DNA from: Anarhynchus alexandrinus
Taxonomy: Eukaryota > Chordata > Aves > Charadriiformes > Charadriidae
Direction: 5' to 3'
Assembly (NCBI GenBank): GCA_008711295.1
Contig: VUYV01000046.1
Span: 3,921,569-3,985,568 of the forward strand
Length of the DNA: 64,000 nucleotides
Shown: piece by piece, positions 36,482 through 48,435 of the stretch
Layout of the letters: every line of letters begins with the position of its first letter
Position numbering within the stretch: the first letter of the stretch is position 1
Program-made: the position numbers and the translations under genes
The notes under the pieces: generated by a model
Database searches by the model: none
Told to the model about the DNA's origin: nothing
Seen by the model: only the letters and a program-made list of their open reading frames with translations

Positions 36482-39400
36482 AAGGAAAAGCGAAGACCAC
36501 ATAAATAGAAACACCTGAAAGTAACTTTGAAAAAAATCCAAATATTTCACTAGCACATCCAGGATGTTAATATCTTCATCACCAACAAGCTTTGGGAATT
36601 ACAGGTAACGATGTCAAGGTCCAAGGAGGCACACTGAGAAACAGATCCTCAGTGCTGAGCTACAGCTGCTCACCAGAGACAGGACGGCCAGTCCTGCACA
36701 AGAACTTTACTCCAGCCTAAAATTAAACATGACAAGTTAAGAAAATGCCACTCAGCCCTCAGAAAAAAACGGGGTTTGGGCCACAGGCTGAGGAGGGGGA
36801 AGAAGAGAGCTGCCTGAATATGTGAAAGAAGAAGGAAATTTTACTTAAGGCTGTGGTGACAATTTCTGCATCTTTTCTCCCTCCTGAGCCAGAAGGCACA
36901 AACAATAACAGTAAAATGCTGTTGGAGGACATCTGGACTTCTTTGCCCTGGAGCATCATGCAGACCTACTTCAGGCACTGGTACAAAGTAATAGCCATGC
37001 AGCAGCCTGAAGAGATTTGGGACATGGAGGCACACAGGTGACTTTGCATGGCCTCAGGACCAGCGCTGAGCCAAGAGCTGATCTGCCAGACCATCCCAAA
37101 GTGCTACCTATGAATTTCAGAATTCAAGACGAATCTTTGAAAACTGCCTATTTGTACAGGTGCAAGTTGCTTTCATAAGACACCTCAATGCCTACAAAAC
37201 TCTACACCCTTTTTGTATCGTATTTTTAAAGCTCATAGACCGTCCTTATGCGATGGCGCAGCAGACAGCTGACGTTACCGCGAGCGGTGTTTGCAATGAC
37301 AGGGTTACTCGGCACCAGATGAATGATTAGAACAGGGAGCTGCCACATTAAATGAGAGGGAGTACAAGACAGGCTGCTTGTGCTGCCGAGATCCATTTTA
37401 GTATTGAATCATACTCCAAATGGCAGCCTAAGTGAGAGTAGAGGCGGTGATTAGTAGGACTGTGTCTACTTGGAGTTGGCTGTATGCATGACTGAGCATG
37501 AACGGCCTGATGACGAGGGGGTGTAACTCCACTCAAAGGGACCGAGCGGGCAGGGCTGAGGTAGCAATGATTAGCTGCCACACAAGGTAAGTTATTGTCT
37601 CCTGTGATGCTAAAGATATACTGTACTTAATAGTTCATTGGCTAAATGCATTCAAATAGTTGATATTGCCACAGCCGGAAACATTCATTCACGTAATTAG
37701 TTTGCCTTCCTCGTTTAAGCCAAATGGAAAATCCCTCTGTAAAGCACTCCTAAGCCGGCTGTTGTGCCGGTGTTGATCAGCGGAGTCCTTTTGACTTTGC
37801 AAAGTTGCCCAGTTTTCCCCAAGAGGACGCGAGGTCCTTTAATCCCCTGCCTTATCACAATGCCTTATCACAGCCATTACAGGGATGCCCTGGAAAGTTC
37901 TCTGGATAATCTGACCCCAAGATTTGTAACGGCAGCCGCTGAAATCAATGGAAAATGAGCCATCGTGTGCCAGGGTTGTTACCTGTCAGTGATCTTAATT
38001 CCAGGTGTGTGACAGGGAGGACAGGAGATGACTCATCCCTTGTCAGAAATACTCTGTGTCACAGATTTGCAGTTGTACCTTTTTCCAGAGGAACCTCAGC
38101 TACTTGCCCGTAATAAACGATCTTCAGGTGACTTCCTCTCCCTTCTCTGGGAGTCATGAATATTTGACTTAACAAATTAATCTTTTCACTCCTTTCATAG
38201 GAAGAGAGATACCTTTATATATGGAGTGNAGGAAAGTGTCTGATTTTCAAGTAACTCTGTTCATCAGGGGGGTTAGGCCAAACCCTCGGCTGCAGCAGAG
38301 CAATGCTATTTAAATCAGCAATTGTACATCTCCCTGTATTTCTGTCTCACTGGCCCAATTTTGCAGGCAACAACATTCAGAGCTTAGGCCTGGGTCAAGA
38401 ATCAGCGCTGACCCAAGCAGTTTCAGCATAACCGATCCTGTCATCATCCTCCCACAGTGTTTAGGAGGGAAGTTGGACTTTTTATTCCATGAAGCTGAAG
38501 AATTCAAACCGAATTTCTCTCTCTTCATAAAGCTCCTGAAATGACAGGGCTGGGAAGGAGACAATCCTTCTGAGGTCCTCAACGTCAGCATAACCACGTC
38601 ACCAAACTTAGCATAAGTTGCAGGTTTGCAAAGACGGTACCCAGCAAGGCACGCTGCCTTCTCGCGACTCTGTTTCAGAGAGGCAGAGCTCAGATTTGGA
38701 TTAGCTCTCTCAACTCACAGGCACAGGGGGGAGAGGACTCTGATGTGAATGTTTGGTGCTAACATCACACTCCGTCACCTGTAAGGCAGAGGACATGTAA
38801 CAGCGGTCAGGGGTGGTGCCAAAATTTTGTCATTGCTGTGTTATTGTATCTGTTCTTTTGTTTGAGTCTTTTTGTTAAGCCTCCAGCAGCGGGGCTGGGT
38901 TGTGGAAAGGGCTGCTTGGATGCTCATAGTCCTCCCTGTGCGGTATTACATCCCGCGAAGAGCTCACTGAGTACAGGCAGTACTTAAATTTCCACACACC
39001 ACTTACAGTCGTCCCCAGAAGGCTAATTCTGCTGTGGTCCACAGCAGGATATCAGGGTCTCAAGCCTCGTCCGTCTGTTTGCTTGTATTTGCTTCTGCAT
39101 TCTTTGCTTTTGACCTATCAGATGTGCTATTGAGCCCTGCAATTACTTTTCCATTCATCTTCTTCTTTCCTGACTGATTTAGCAAACAAATACTTCTTGA
39201 CCTCCCGTGCGTTGAGATGCACCATCCAGCTCAGTGTGGTGGAAAGCATGAATCTGCTGCCTTTGGAAACCCTGCAAACCGATAGCAGGCAACAGTTATC
39301 CCCTGGACGTTTTGTTCTGGTTCCACTCCAGCGCTTGCTCATGTAAGAAAGTGAATTTTGGGTCTGGATTCATGCAAGAAGAACAAAACAGCCTGCTCAT

Positions 39401-40356
39401 TTCCTATCTTCAGGCAGACTCCCCAAAGATTATAGGAAGAGGATCGGTGGGGAGCCTAAGGGCTTCCTGGCCAGGAATGCAGCGGGTGATCAGAACATCG
39501 GTTGAACGAGCACACTGGTACAGTCAGGTGGCTGCCGTGCCCCAAAGCAGACCAAAACTGCTGAGTGCCACAGCCACCTGCTCGCTGATGTCCCTCCTGC
39601 GCCGAACTGCGTCATACCTGGGTCTGACCCCCACAGGCTTCCCCCCCTCCAAAAAAAGGTCTCACCGCTGTGTTGCTGTTTCTCTGCATTTCCTATGAAG
39701 GTATGAGAAAAGTAATGTAATGAGAGATTTGTACGAACAGGGGTGTACTGTGTGCACCTAACGTCTGGGATGAAATGGCACACCCAAAGCCTCCATGCTG
39801 AGCTGCCAGATTGTCCTCAAAAGCATCTCTCATCGCCACTGGCTATTTGTGATTGCAAAGTGCCTATTTTAACCATGGAGAAACCAGCCTGCCTTTTTTC
39901 CAGAATTTGTAGTGCAGAAAAACACTTTCTGTTGTCCTTCTGCAGCTGAAGGGGAATGTGTTGGGGGAGATGGAGTGATGGGGCTTCTGTGATGCCCTTT
40001 TGCCATTCCCTTTTGTTTCATGGTTGTTTTTTTTAGTGAGAAAGGCAGGGAAGGGACTCTGGCCGTATGTGAGGAAAAGCAGTTTTGCTATCAGGTAATG
40101 AAAGCCGCTACCCAAAAGGAGAATTGGAACGAGGGTGAAAGATTGGAGTGTGTTTCCAAAAATTGAAAAAGGACATGTGCCAAGAGCTATTGAAAGGTGA
40201 GTCCTTGCAGTCAAAGAGGTGGTCTGTCTGGAAGAGCCTGCCAATGGGGGCTCTTTTCCTAAGATATCAAGGCTTATGCAACACTTACGCAAAAGGAAAG
40301 GCCCCAAAAGTTTTCCCCAAAATGACAGCACAAACCAGAAGAACCAGCCAATGGGT
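36482..40356. other. Non-coding stretch; possible conserved segment 37,080-37,960
   Basis: No gene recognised. 37,080-37,960 is high-complexity, repeat-free and contains CpG-bearing blocks (GATGGCGCAGCAGACAGCTG, GTTACCGCGAGCGG) unusual for neutral AT-rich DNA, so it is a candidate conserved non-coding element. A single N at 38,229 marks an uncertain base or contig join without an obvious flanking duplication. Confidence 0.4.
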
Positions 40357-40730
40357 TAGAATCATAGAATCATAGAATTAGTGAGGTTGGAAGGGACCTT
40401 TAAGATCATCAAGTCCAACCGTTAACCTACCCTGAAGAGAGGGANNNNNNNNNNNNNNNNNNNNNNNNNNNNNNNNNNNNNNNNNNNNNNNNNNNNNNNN
40501 NNNNNNNNNNNNNNNNNNNNNNNNNNNNNNNNNNNNNNNNNNNNNNNNNNNNNNNNNNNNNNNNNNNNNNNNNNNNNNNNNNNNNNNNNNNNNNNNNNNN
40601 NNNNNNNNNNNNNNNNNNNNNNNNNNNNNNNNNNNNNNNNNNNNNNNNNNNNNNNNNNNNNNNNNNNNNNNNNNNNNNNNNNNAGTTTTCCCCAAAATCA
40701 ACACGCCCTCCCAGTTTAGTGTCGTCTGCG
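40357..40730 (-). mobile_element. CR1 LINE, minus strand, interrupted by assembly gap
   Basis: The left part has reversed octamer tails (AGAATCATAGAATCATAG), then GAGGTTGGAAGGGACC and GATCATCAAGTCCAACC, the reverse of a CR1 3' end. After 239 N, ATCAACACGCCCTCCCAG and TTAGTGTCGTC translate on the minus strand to ADDTKLGG, the region of the CR1 RT catalytic box. The two sides are therefore parts of one CR1 with its middle unsequenced. In the intact 3' copy at 13,460 (corrected for duplication) these landmarks lie about 800 bp apart, so the gap size may be nominal or the copy internally deleted. Confidence 0.88.
40445..40683. other. Assembly gap, 239 N
   Basis: A run of N inside the CR1. A 15-base word (AGTTTTCCCCAAAAT) occurs both left of the CR1 at 40,309-40,323 and immediately right of the gap at 40,684-40,698. 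Confidence 0.98.
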
Positions 40731-40808
40731 TTCACTAATCTCAAACTTTGGTTTGAGATGCTTCACACAGAGATGGTAGGTGGTGTGGAGCTCCCTTTCT
40801 CCACAGCT

Positions 40809-41497
40809 ATGGAGAGCTTCCAGCTGCCTGTAGGACCATAACAGACTGGGGTTATGGTGTTTTCTTATCTTTAGGGCAATGTCTTTGTAGAAAATTCCAA
40901 CACTCTCCAGCTGAGTGGAAAAGGAAGGAGAGGACAGGTGCGTGCCATGATCTGGTCATGTCGCTGTCTGGGGATGTAGCGGTCGAAGACAGGAGCATCA
41001 AAGAACGGAGCAGCTACCCCTCATTGCCATTGGCAGCTCCTGCCTCCCTGCCTGGGTCTCTGCCAGCCTCACGTGAAGGCTGTCCATCCCATGTCTCCCT
41101 GATGGACAGGAGACACCCATCCTGGGCCAACCATGTCACCAAACCCATTGCAATGTGGGCCACCACCAGTGTTTTCCCTGCTGTAAGCTGCACTCTAGGG
41201 CTGGTGCCAGGAGCTCATGTGTGACCCAGACCTTGGCAGCCTGAGGAAAAGGGATACATGGCTTTGCCATGGCTGGAGGGGCTCCAAGCTCCCTGTAAGA
41301 CCAGAGCAGAGTATAGGTTGGGGATATTTTATCTATCTTGTAGCGCCCTGACAGCTCTCTGGCTGAGTGTCGAAGGAGGGAGAGGACAGGAGCGTGCCGT
41401 GGTCTGGTCATGTCCCTATCCAGGCATCCAGCTGTAATGGACAGGAGAAGCAGCAGAGGAGGAGCAGCCACCCTCCATCGCCACGGGCAGCCCCTGC
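40809..41497 (+). repeat. Diverged tandem duplication, two units offset by 452 bp
   Basis: Unit A (40,809-41,053) and unit B (41,270-41,497) share an ordered series of matches. These are CCTGTAGGACCA/CCTGTAAGACCA, TTTTCTTATCTT/TTTTATCTATCTT, AGAGGACAGGTGCGTGCC/AGAGGACAGGAGCGTGCC, ATCTGGTCATGTCGCT/GTCTGGTCATGTCCCT and CATTGCCATTGGCAGC/CATCGCCACGGGCAGC. The word AGAGGACAGG is at 40,929 and 41,381. Identity is imperfect and there is a deletion of about 20 bp in B, so the duplication is old. I recognise no known repeat family in it. Possible causes are a local tandem duplication or two insertions of an undescribed repeat. Confidence 0.75.
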
Positions 41498-44400
41498 TTT
41501 GGGTTTGGCCCAAAGACAGCCACTCCAGTGACTGACTGATACCGTCAGTTTGCATGATGCCACAGCTAGTGAGCTCATGACGAGCAGTCAGGGACCACAT
41601 CCTCTGCGTGCAAACCTTGACCTTCCTTTGGAGACCACCAAAATGGTAGATAATTTACAGTTATCAGATTATAATTTCTCAGGCATTTGGACCTGTTAGC
41701 TGTGCAGTCTTCAGCTGGGAGAAATAAAGATGCCCAAAATGCTCCCTAGTCCTCTATATTTTGGACTTAAACCAAGAAAGTTGTCTAAGGCATCTCATCT
41801 GCTGCCTTCAGTCGACATATTGCCCTCGAGGAAAGCGGGTGTTTTCTAGACATCAGTAAAGCTGCTGGGATGAGAACCAAACTGAGCAGCTCTGAACAGC
41901 TCATTACCCATTTCTGGGCCTGTGTGCAAAAGAAGGTGCCGAAGCGCTGTAATCCTCTAGCATCTTGCACCTCCTTTGCTTTCAGTCTTTGCAGAGGTAA
42001 GTGGTTACACAGGGTGCAAAGCAGTGACGACTCAAGCCTGCAGTGTTTCCAGATGGGACGAGCAGCACCGGCATCTGAGAGACCTCATGAGAGCTCCTGC
42101 CTGCATTTTTAGACACTAGGAGTTCATACGCTTCGGCTCACTTCCAGATCAGCATGTGGACTTTGCGATGCTCTTCTGAATCCAGCACAAGCTCTGAACT
42201 ATTTAAAGCTTTTGTTCACTCATCGTTTCTCATTTCCTCCTTTTACCCAGAAATCTTAATCCCTTTGCAAAGATACTGTTTAAACTATCTCAGCAACCAA
42301 ACAGTATAAGAAAAGGAGTAAGGGCACCTTGGCCAGGTTCACATGCTGCAGGAGGTGCTGCCGTTTAGAGATGATGGAGCGAGTCAATAGCAAATAAATC
42401 CTGGCTGCTGTTTTTTTCACCTGCTTCCTCTATAATGAATCCTTTGGAAATCTGGCACAGCTGGGACTTGAGCAAGGGGCTCTTTGGCTCCCTATTTAGC
42501 TGCTCCGTCATGAAATGTAGTGATAGGCAGAAAAGTAACTGCATAAAAATGGCACCTAGGTGCTGTAAATATGTGTTCTCTGTGGGTCTCCTAAGGCATA
42601 TGTGCTGAGTTTAAGGACCGTTTGTGTTTTTTCTCCCTCTCTCTCTTTCCTGTAGCTAGGGATGTGCTAGCCATGTCGCGCTCAGCTCTCCTGCCTCTCC
42701 CACAGTATTGCCAGTTAATGTCTGATTCCAGAAGCTTTGCAGTTGGCAATGTTTTAATAAGCAGAAAGAACACAGCTTGATTCTCAGGTAACAGGCTGAG
42801 CTAGCTGTGCTGGCAGTCAGAGAAAAAAACATGGTATTGACTTGAAGACTGAGTGAATTTGGAATAGAAATTGCGGAGGAGGAATAAATGTGGCATACCA
42901 GGATGTCACTTTTACACTTTCCAGATGATAACTGCACTTTAAAGTGGAGAATCTCTGACAGTGACGTCCTCTTTTAAGCATCCAACGTCTATGCCCGTAC
43001 TTGGTCCTCCTGCAAACCCCCTGCTTTTCCAGTTCTGTCTGACTCACATTGTGTATTCTTCACAAAATGCACTGACACAGGCTCTGTTTATCAGAGTTAC
43101 TCAAGTTTGTTTCCAAGTTAGAATTAGTGTTTTATGAGGAGGTGGCTGGGTTAAGAGAGGAGAAGACTGCACTTTTCGGGCAAGGACATTGAAAAGTACT
43201 CACCGGGAAGAAAAGTTGCAAGCGAAGTAGCACACATCTGACTGTGTTACATAAAAAAAGTGCCTGAAAACTCTTTTCTTGCCCCTCACTGCAGGATCTT
43301 TCAGAGCATCCGTGAAATCAGCATCGAAGAGAAGTTTATTTCATTACCTTCTGCTGCACCATTGCCCAGGGTATTTATTCCTGGGAAATTATCAGATGGA
43401 ATCTCTCAGTTTGTTAGATATTTGGGATGTCACCAAGTGGTACCGTAGAGGGTACAGGTGCCTTCTGCAGGGCAAGGCCACATCTGGGTGTGTGGCAGCA
43501 GCGTGCCCACAGTGCCCTGGTACAGAGGGGAAGGGGAGTCGTGCCAAAAAGTCAAGCCAAAGGCTAAAAGTAGCTAGCGTCTTTTCGGGTGGCAGGATCA
43601 GCCCTTGCAGGCAGATCCTGTGGCACTGAAATATCTAATTTATTTTTAGGAAAGGGTGAAAAGGGATTAAGAGCAAGAAATCAGGCTTTTTACTTCTCTG
43701 GAAGAGAGAGGCAGTTTGATAATAAACCGCTTTCCCGTCAGCAGCTCAGGGCGATGCACTTCCAAGAGCCACGTCCTTGGGGACAACACCCTTGGTGAGT
43801 GCGGTCAACCCTCCAGAAATCTTGTTAGAGTGTGAAAGCAAATGTCTGTGTGCGAAGGATGCTAAAGCCTCTTTCAGAGGGCGAGGAGCTGACCCTGCAG
43901 GGAGGGATGTTTCACAAACTGACCCGCACCGGGGTGCTTCCACCCCCAGGAGAAAAACACATGTCCTCCTGTGCCCTGTGTCTGCTCCCAGAGGCAACCC
44001 CTCTCCTCCAGGGCTCCAAAGACATATCAAAACAAGTGTCTTTAAAAGACATCAAATCACTGTTTTATCAGGCCACATTTGGCACCAAAGATCAAAATCA
44101 AGCCTACGTAAAAATCACTAGCAACGTGTGATTCAGGGAAAAGTCAAACGCACAGTGAAAACAGTCATTTTTTTGCATCTAAAAGCTATGTTTGCAGCCT
44201 GATTATAATTGTTCTGGAGAACCAGAATGTGAAAATAACTATAAAGCTCCACTGTCCAGACCCTACATAATGTAAACAGTGAATAGATGTTACTAACAGA
44301 AAAAGGTGAGTTATTTTTAAAGTTTAGTTTAATGTTACTGTGTTATTAATAATATATTTAACGAATTATTTTCAGCTGTGTCCCTAGATCCAATAAAATA

Positions 44401-45463
44401 TTTACACGCTCCAGGACAGCAGTAAAAAGATGAGATACTTATATCTTAGTGACCAGTTCTATAAATACACTGGTAAAAAATTGTAATCATTGTCATTGCT
44501 GGCTCAAGAGAGATGTGTTAACTAATTATAGATCAAGCTGTGCGTTAAAATTAAAGCCATTTGCAAGATATTACAGCAAACGTACTGTTCCCAAGAGATA
44601 ATAGATTATCAGTCTTGGAACCTGAAGTGGCTGCGTAACCTCTGCAGCTTGGTCAGTGCAAAAAGAAGTTTTCAAACACCATTCCCCTGTCAAGCCTCAA
44701 ATCAGACTAGGTAGAAATACCGCCTGGGATGGGTCATTCCTTGGCCATGGAGCCTGTGACCTCTCGAGACACCGCCAGCTGGGGTGAAGATGTGTCTGGT
44801 GAGGTCTGGTCTGAGATCACACCCCACGCTGCAGAGACCACCAGGACATTTTCACATTTTAACAGTCCTGGACTAACTGCCAGATTGAAAAAGCACTTAG
44901 GCACTTTTTTCAGCCAATCCTATTTGGGACGTCACCCAAGATAATGCCTAACCCATTGAATTTCTTCATCTGAAGACCCTGTAGCAGATGTGCTAATAAC
45001 AGCACAAAGCGCCCCAGTAAACTCCTTAGATATTGTGAGATCTTGGCTGTTACCGTCTGGTTTTGTGTTTTACAGTACTTTGCATGATGGGATCTTGGTC
45101 CGTGATTCGTAGCCTTGCCACAATATAAAACACATAGAATAGTACCAGAGGCATTATGCTCCTCAAAGCTGTATTTCAAGAATGTGAAAATTATTTCCTG
45201 ATTTAATACTGCCACAGTCAAGCAGATTTGGTGCATTACATGGGCCTAATAAGAAGACTTCATAAGTATCTTAAAATTCTGGATAATTTGAGAAAGAGGA
45301 GAAAGAGAGAGTATATTGGCAAGTAAATCATACTTTCTTTTAAATCAGAATTTCCAGGATTTTATCCTGGAACAAAATCTGGGGCTGAGTGGCTGACGAA
45401 GGTTAAAGCCCAGTGAGCACAGAAAGGGAATCTTTATCACCTTGCACTGCAGCTCGATCACTG
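41498..45463. other. Non-coding stretch, no gene recognised
   Basis: No gene, RNA or interspersed repeat recognised. Open frames near 43,777-44,131 overlap in several phases and look random. 44,130-44,640 is AT-rich unique sequence. Confidence 0.5.
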
Positions 45464-45490
45464 AAAATAAAAATAAAATAAAAAAAAAAA
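45464..45490. repeat. A-rich low-complexity tract
   Basis: AAAATAAAAATAAAATA runs into a stretch of A. Confidence 0.85.
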
Positions 45491-45583
45491 GCAATACACA
45501 GTGCAACCTTGAACATCAAAAGGACCAAGCAGGCTGTCAGAGAGGAGTGGGTTTCTTCCACTTGCTTGATCTTTTTGCTCCGG

Positions 45584-45606
45584 CTAAAATATTATTAATA
45601 TTTTAG
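45584..45606. repeat. Perfect 11-bp-arm AT-rich hairpin
   Basis: CTAAAATATTA, one T, then TAATATTTTAG form a perfect 23-base palindrome with a single central base. It is AT-only apart from the outer C and G, so it may be a chance or cruciform-prone site; no associated gene is seen. Confidence 0.8.
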
Positions 45607-48400
45607 TATATTGACTGCTGCATACTTTTCTGGAGCAACACCTTTAAAAACCAAGCCCATGCAACAGAGAGATGAACCTGGATGCTCACTGACTGAGATC
45701 AATTGCAAGAGACAACTCTGTAAAAAAGTGGTCAAAAATATGGACCGAAGCTAAGCCCTTTTTTTTTTTTTTTTTAATTTGGATTAAATTTCCCATTTCC
45801 TTATAGAGATCAGAGCATCTGGTTGCAAAGAAGCTGCTGGCTGGTCTGCAGCATTCAATTACAAGTAATCTGCATCACTAGATACTTTTAATGTGCCTGA
45901 AAACTATTTTGATGCAACAGAAATTGGTTTACTGTATGCATTTACAGGTACACAAAGAAAGCAAAAATTACGACTGAGCTAAAATTCAGCTCATTATTTG
46001 CTATTGTGGCATTAATTATTGACCAGATTCTTATTATACAATTATGACTCTTATATACAATTTAAATCTGCCACTAGCGGTAGTCATTCTTCTGAACGAC
46101 ATGTTGGAAGTTGTTATATGAGAAATTAAACCTTAAAATGTAGAGTAATAGCACAGCCCAGTGGCTCATCAAAGAATAAACCACCACTCGGCGATCTAGT
46201 GATCTGGACAATTTAATATCGTATTTTATTAAAAAGTCTGGAAAATGTGAGGATGGGAAATTATTCTAGGGTCAGGCAGAAGTAAGAGACTTTAATTCAA
46301 ATCCCTTTTCTTTATCCAAAATCTGAAAAACTGTTTCCAGTTATGCTTGCTATAAAGCTCAGCTGTCACTCATGCCATTTTATATAGAATTATTTAGGAT
46401 TACTATTCAAAACTATATTTAGAATGATCATAGAATACTTTTATTTAGAATAATTTATGCTCTAAATTATGTTATTATCATAATTCTATTGTTATAAAGA
46501 ATTATTCTGTATCTCATTATTCCCTTACATACTTGTTTGGGTCTGCTTTTATTCTCTTGTACAATTTGCGTATATCCCAGCAGTCGACTGAAATCTATCT
46601 ACACTGGCTTACGTCACCTATTTATTCCAGGAAATAGATGGTGTCTGAGAAAAACATATACCCCACCACCACCACCAAATTAGTCCTGGGTGTCTTATAC
46701 TGTATTACAGCAACATGTCAGAGGGAAGCAGCAGCTTGTTGTTGCTGCATGGGCACCAGCCTCTATGCTGGGATTTTCGAACACACCCACGGACCAACAC
46801 AGGGTACGTGGTGGGGAGGTATCTTGTAGTACCAGTTGCAGCTCTGGTCCTCAGCTGTGCAACCTGAGGGTCTTCTTGACCCCCTCCTGGCCCACACATG
46901 GGGGTCTCCTCCTGTGAGCAGGAGGGGTGGTGGGGTGGGAGGAGGTCGTGTGCCCATGTTTCATCCCATTAGGAAGATGGGATGCATTTGGGGGTGCTCT
47001 GGGACACAGGCCAGGGAAGGGCTCTCCAGTTCCTCACAACCAGTGCCTGTCTAGTCCAGTCCATGGGAGAAGGGTCCAAACAGGGCTGTTGGACACCTGA
47101 AAATGGAGCCCATGCACATTAGCACACGGAGAAGGCAAATATCTGGCCAAGTCACCAGGAAATACAGTAGAAAGTGCTGTGCCATAGGTCTGGCTCCCCT
47201 AAGTCAACAGAAATGCCTTAGTTTAGGAAGTACTGCTCTTTCGCCTGGGATGAAGTGTTGACCCCATCCCTTCACAGGCGACACAGCTTGTCGCAAAACC
47301 TGCACAGAGTCCAGAGCTGGAGTATGGCTATGCCAGCTGGGAGGAAGGGGATGGGAACCCCTATTGTTAGTGAAAGCTTTTCAAAGGAAAAAAAAAAAAA
47401 AAGATCGNAGATCGTGTAAAAACTCTGTCGGAGAAATGGCAAATTAAAAACAATGAAAAAAGGCATTTGAGGTATGCCACTTGAACCAGCAGTCAGGTCA
47501 AAGAGCCTGTGTTGATAGTGTAGCAAACACAGGTCTCCAGGAGCTAGATAGGCATAGATTTCCTTCTATTGATGAGAGGAAACAATGTACCTGTCCTAGA
47601 TAATTCCCTAAATTAATTCTACAAGAAGATGCTACAGATAAGAGGTGACCTTGCGCGCTGAGTCAGTTTGTCAGGCAGGGCACAGTTGACATAGCTAAGT
47701 CCTGCACACCACAAGTCTCTGAATCTGAATTTTAGCCTTGTGTGTGGTTTAGATACATCAATTCAAGTTTCCGTCATCGCTAGTCCCATGGTAGCAAAGA
47801 ATGGGATTGAAATAACAATTAATAATAAAGCTTAAAAAAAAAAAAAAAAAAAGAGTCAGACTTATTTCTGTATTTAGTGCTTTTAAATTTTGGTACAGCC
47901 CCGGAGAAAAATAAATGTAATCTGCTGGCAGTTTGTCCAGCAAAAATCCAAAGGTACACCTCACTAGTAACAAAGTCACTGGGGATTTAAGGATGCATGA
48001 AGAGACAGATGCAGTCAAACTAAAAGCTCAGCACCACTCTAGGTGCCGATGGTTGCAAGCAGCATTGGTTTCACAAGAGGTAACCTAAAGGCCACAGGAC
48101 ACTGTAATGCTGGAAGAGTGGTATCACCTCTCAATTGTGGTGTGGTGCTAGCAAAGAGAGTCTCAGCTGGCCATTACGCATGAGAAAGTCCCAGACAGTG
48201 ACCCAGCAGCTGCAAAAAGGAGTACGTCAGAAATTACAACATCTCTGTTGGTGGTGATGATGACATGACTCAGAAACAGCTTCAGAAAGAGGGAAATGTC
48301 AGAGATCAGCTGGACACTGAACCCTGGATGGTTTCCAGCTGGTAAAGTGGATGTGGTCCCCTGTTTTGAAGGTGTGTGGGGATCTTAATCTGTATTAGTG
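45607..48400. other. Non-coding stretch with poly-A/T runs and one N
   Basis: Contains poly-T at 45,759-45,775, AT-rich DNA at 46,370-46,510, a short CCA-repeat near 46,664-46,677, poly-A at 47,388-47,402 and poly-A at 47,834-47,852. A single N at 47,408 lies between two copies of AGATCG. No gene was recognised. The GC-richer piece at 46,730-47,050 carries only random-looking overlapping frames. Confidence 0.5.
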
Positions 48401-48435
48401 TTGCCATGACACTTGCCATGACACTTGCCATGACC
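48401..48435. repeat. 12-bp tandem repeat, three copies
   Basis: The unit TTGCCATGACAC occurs nearly three times (TTGCCATGACAC, TTGCCATGACAC, TTGCCATGACCC). It is a short local minisatellite. Confidence 0.9.

Noticed and set aside
37495..37550. GGTGTAACTCCACTC phrase resembling a common sauropsid repeat
   Set aside because: Only about 15 bp agree and the flanks do not follow the consensus.
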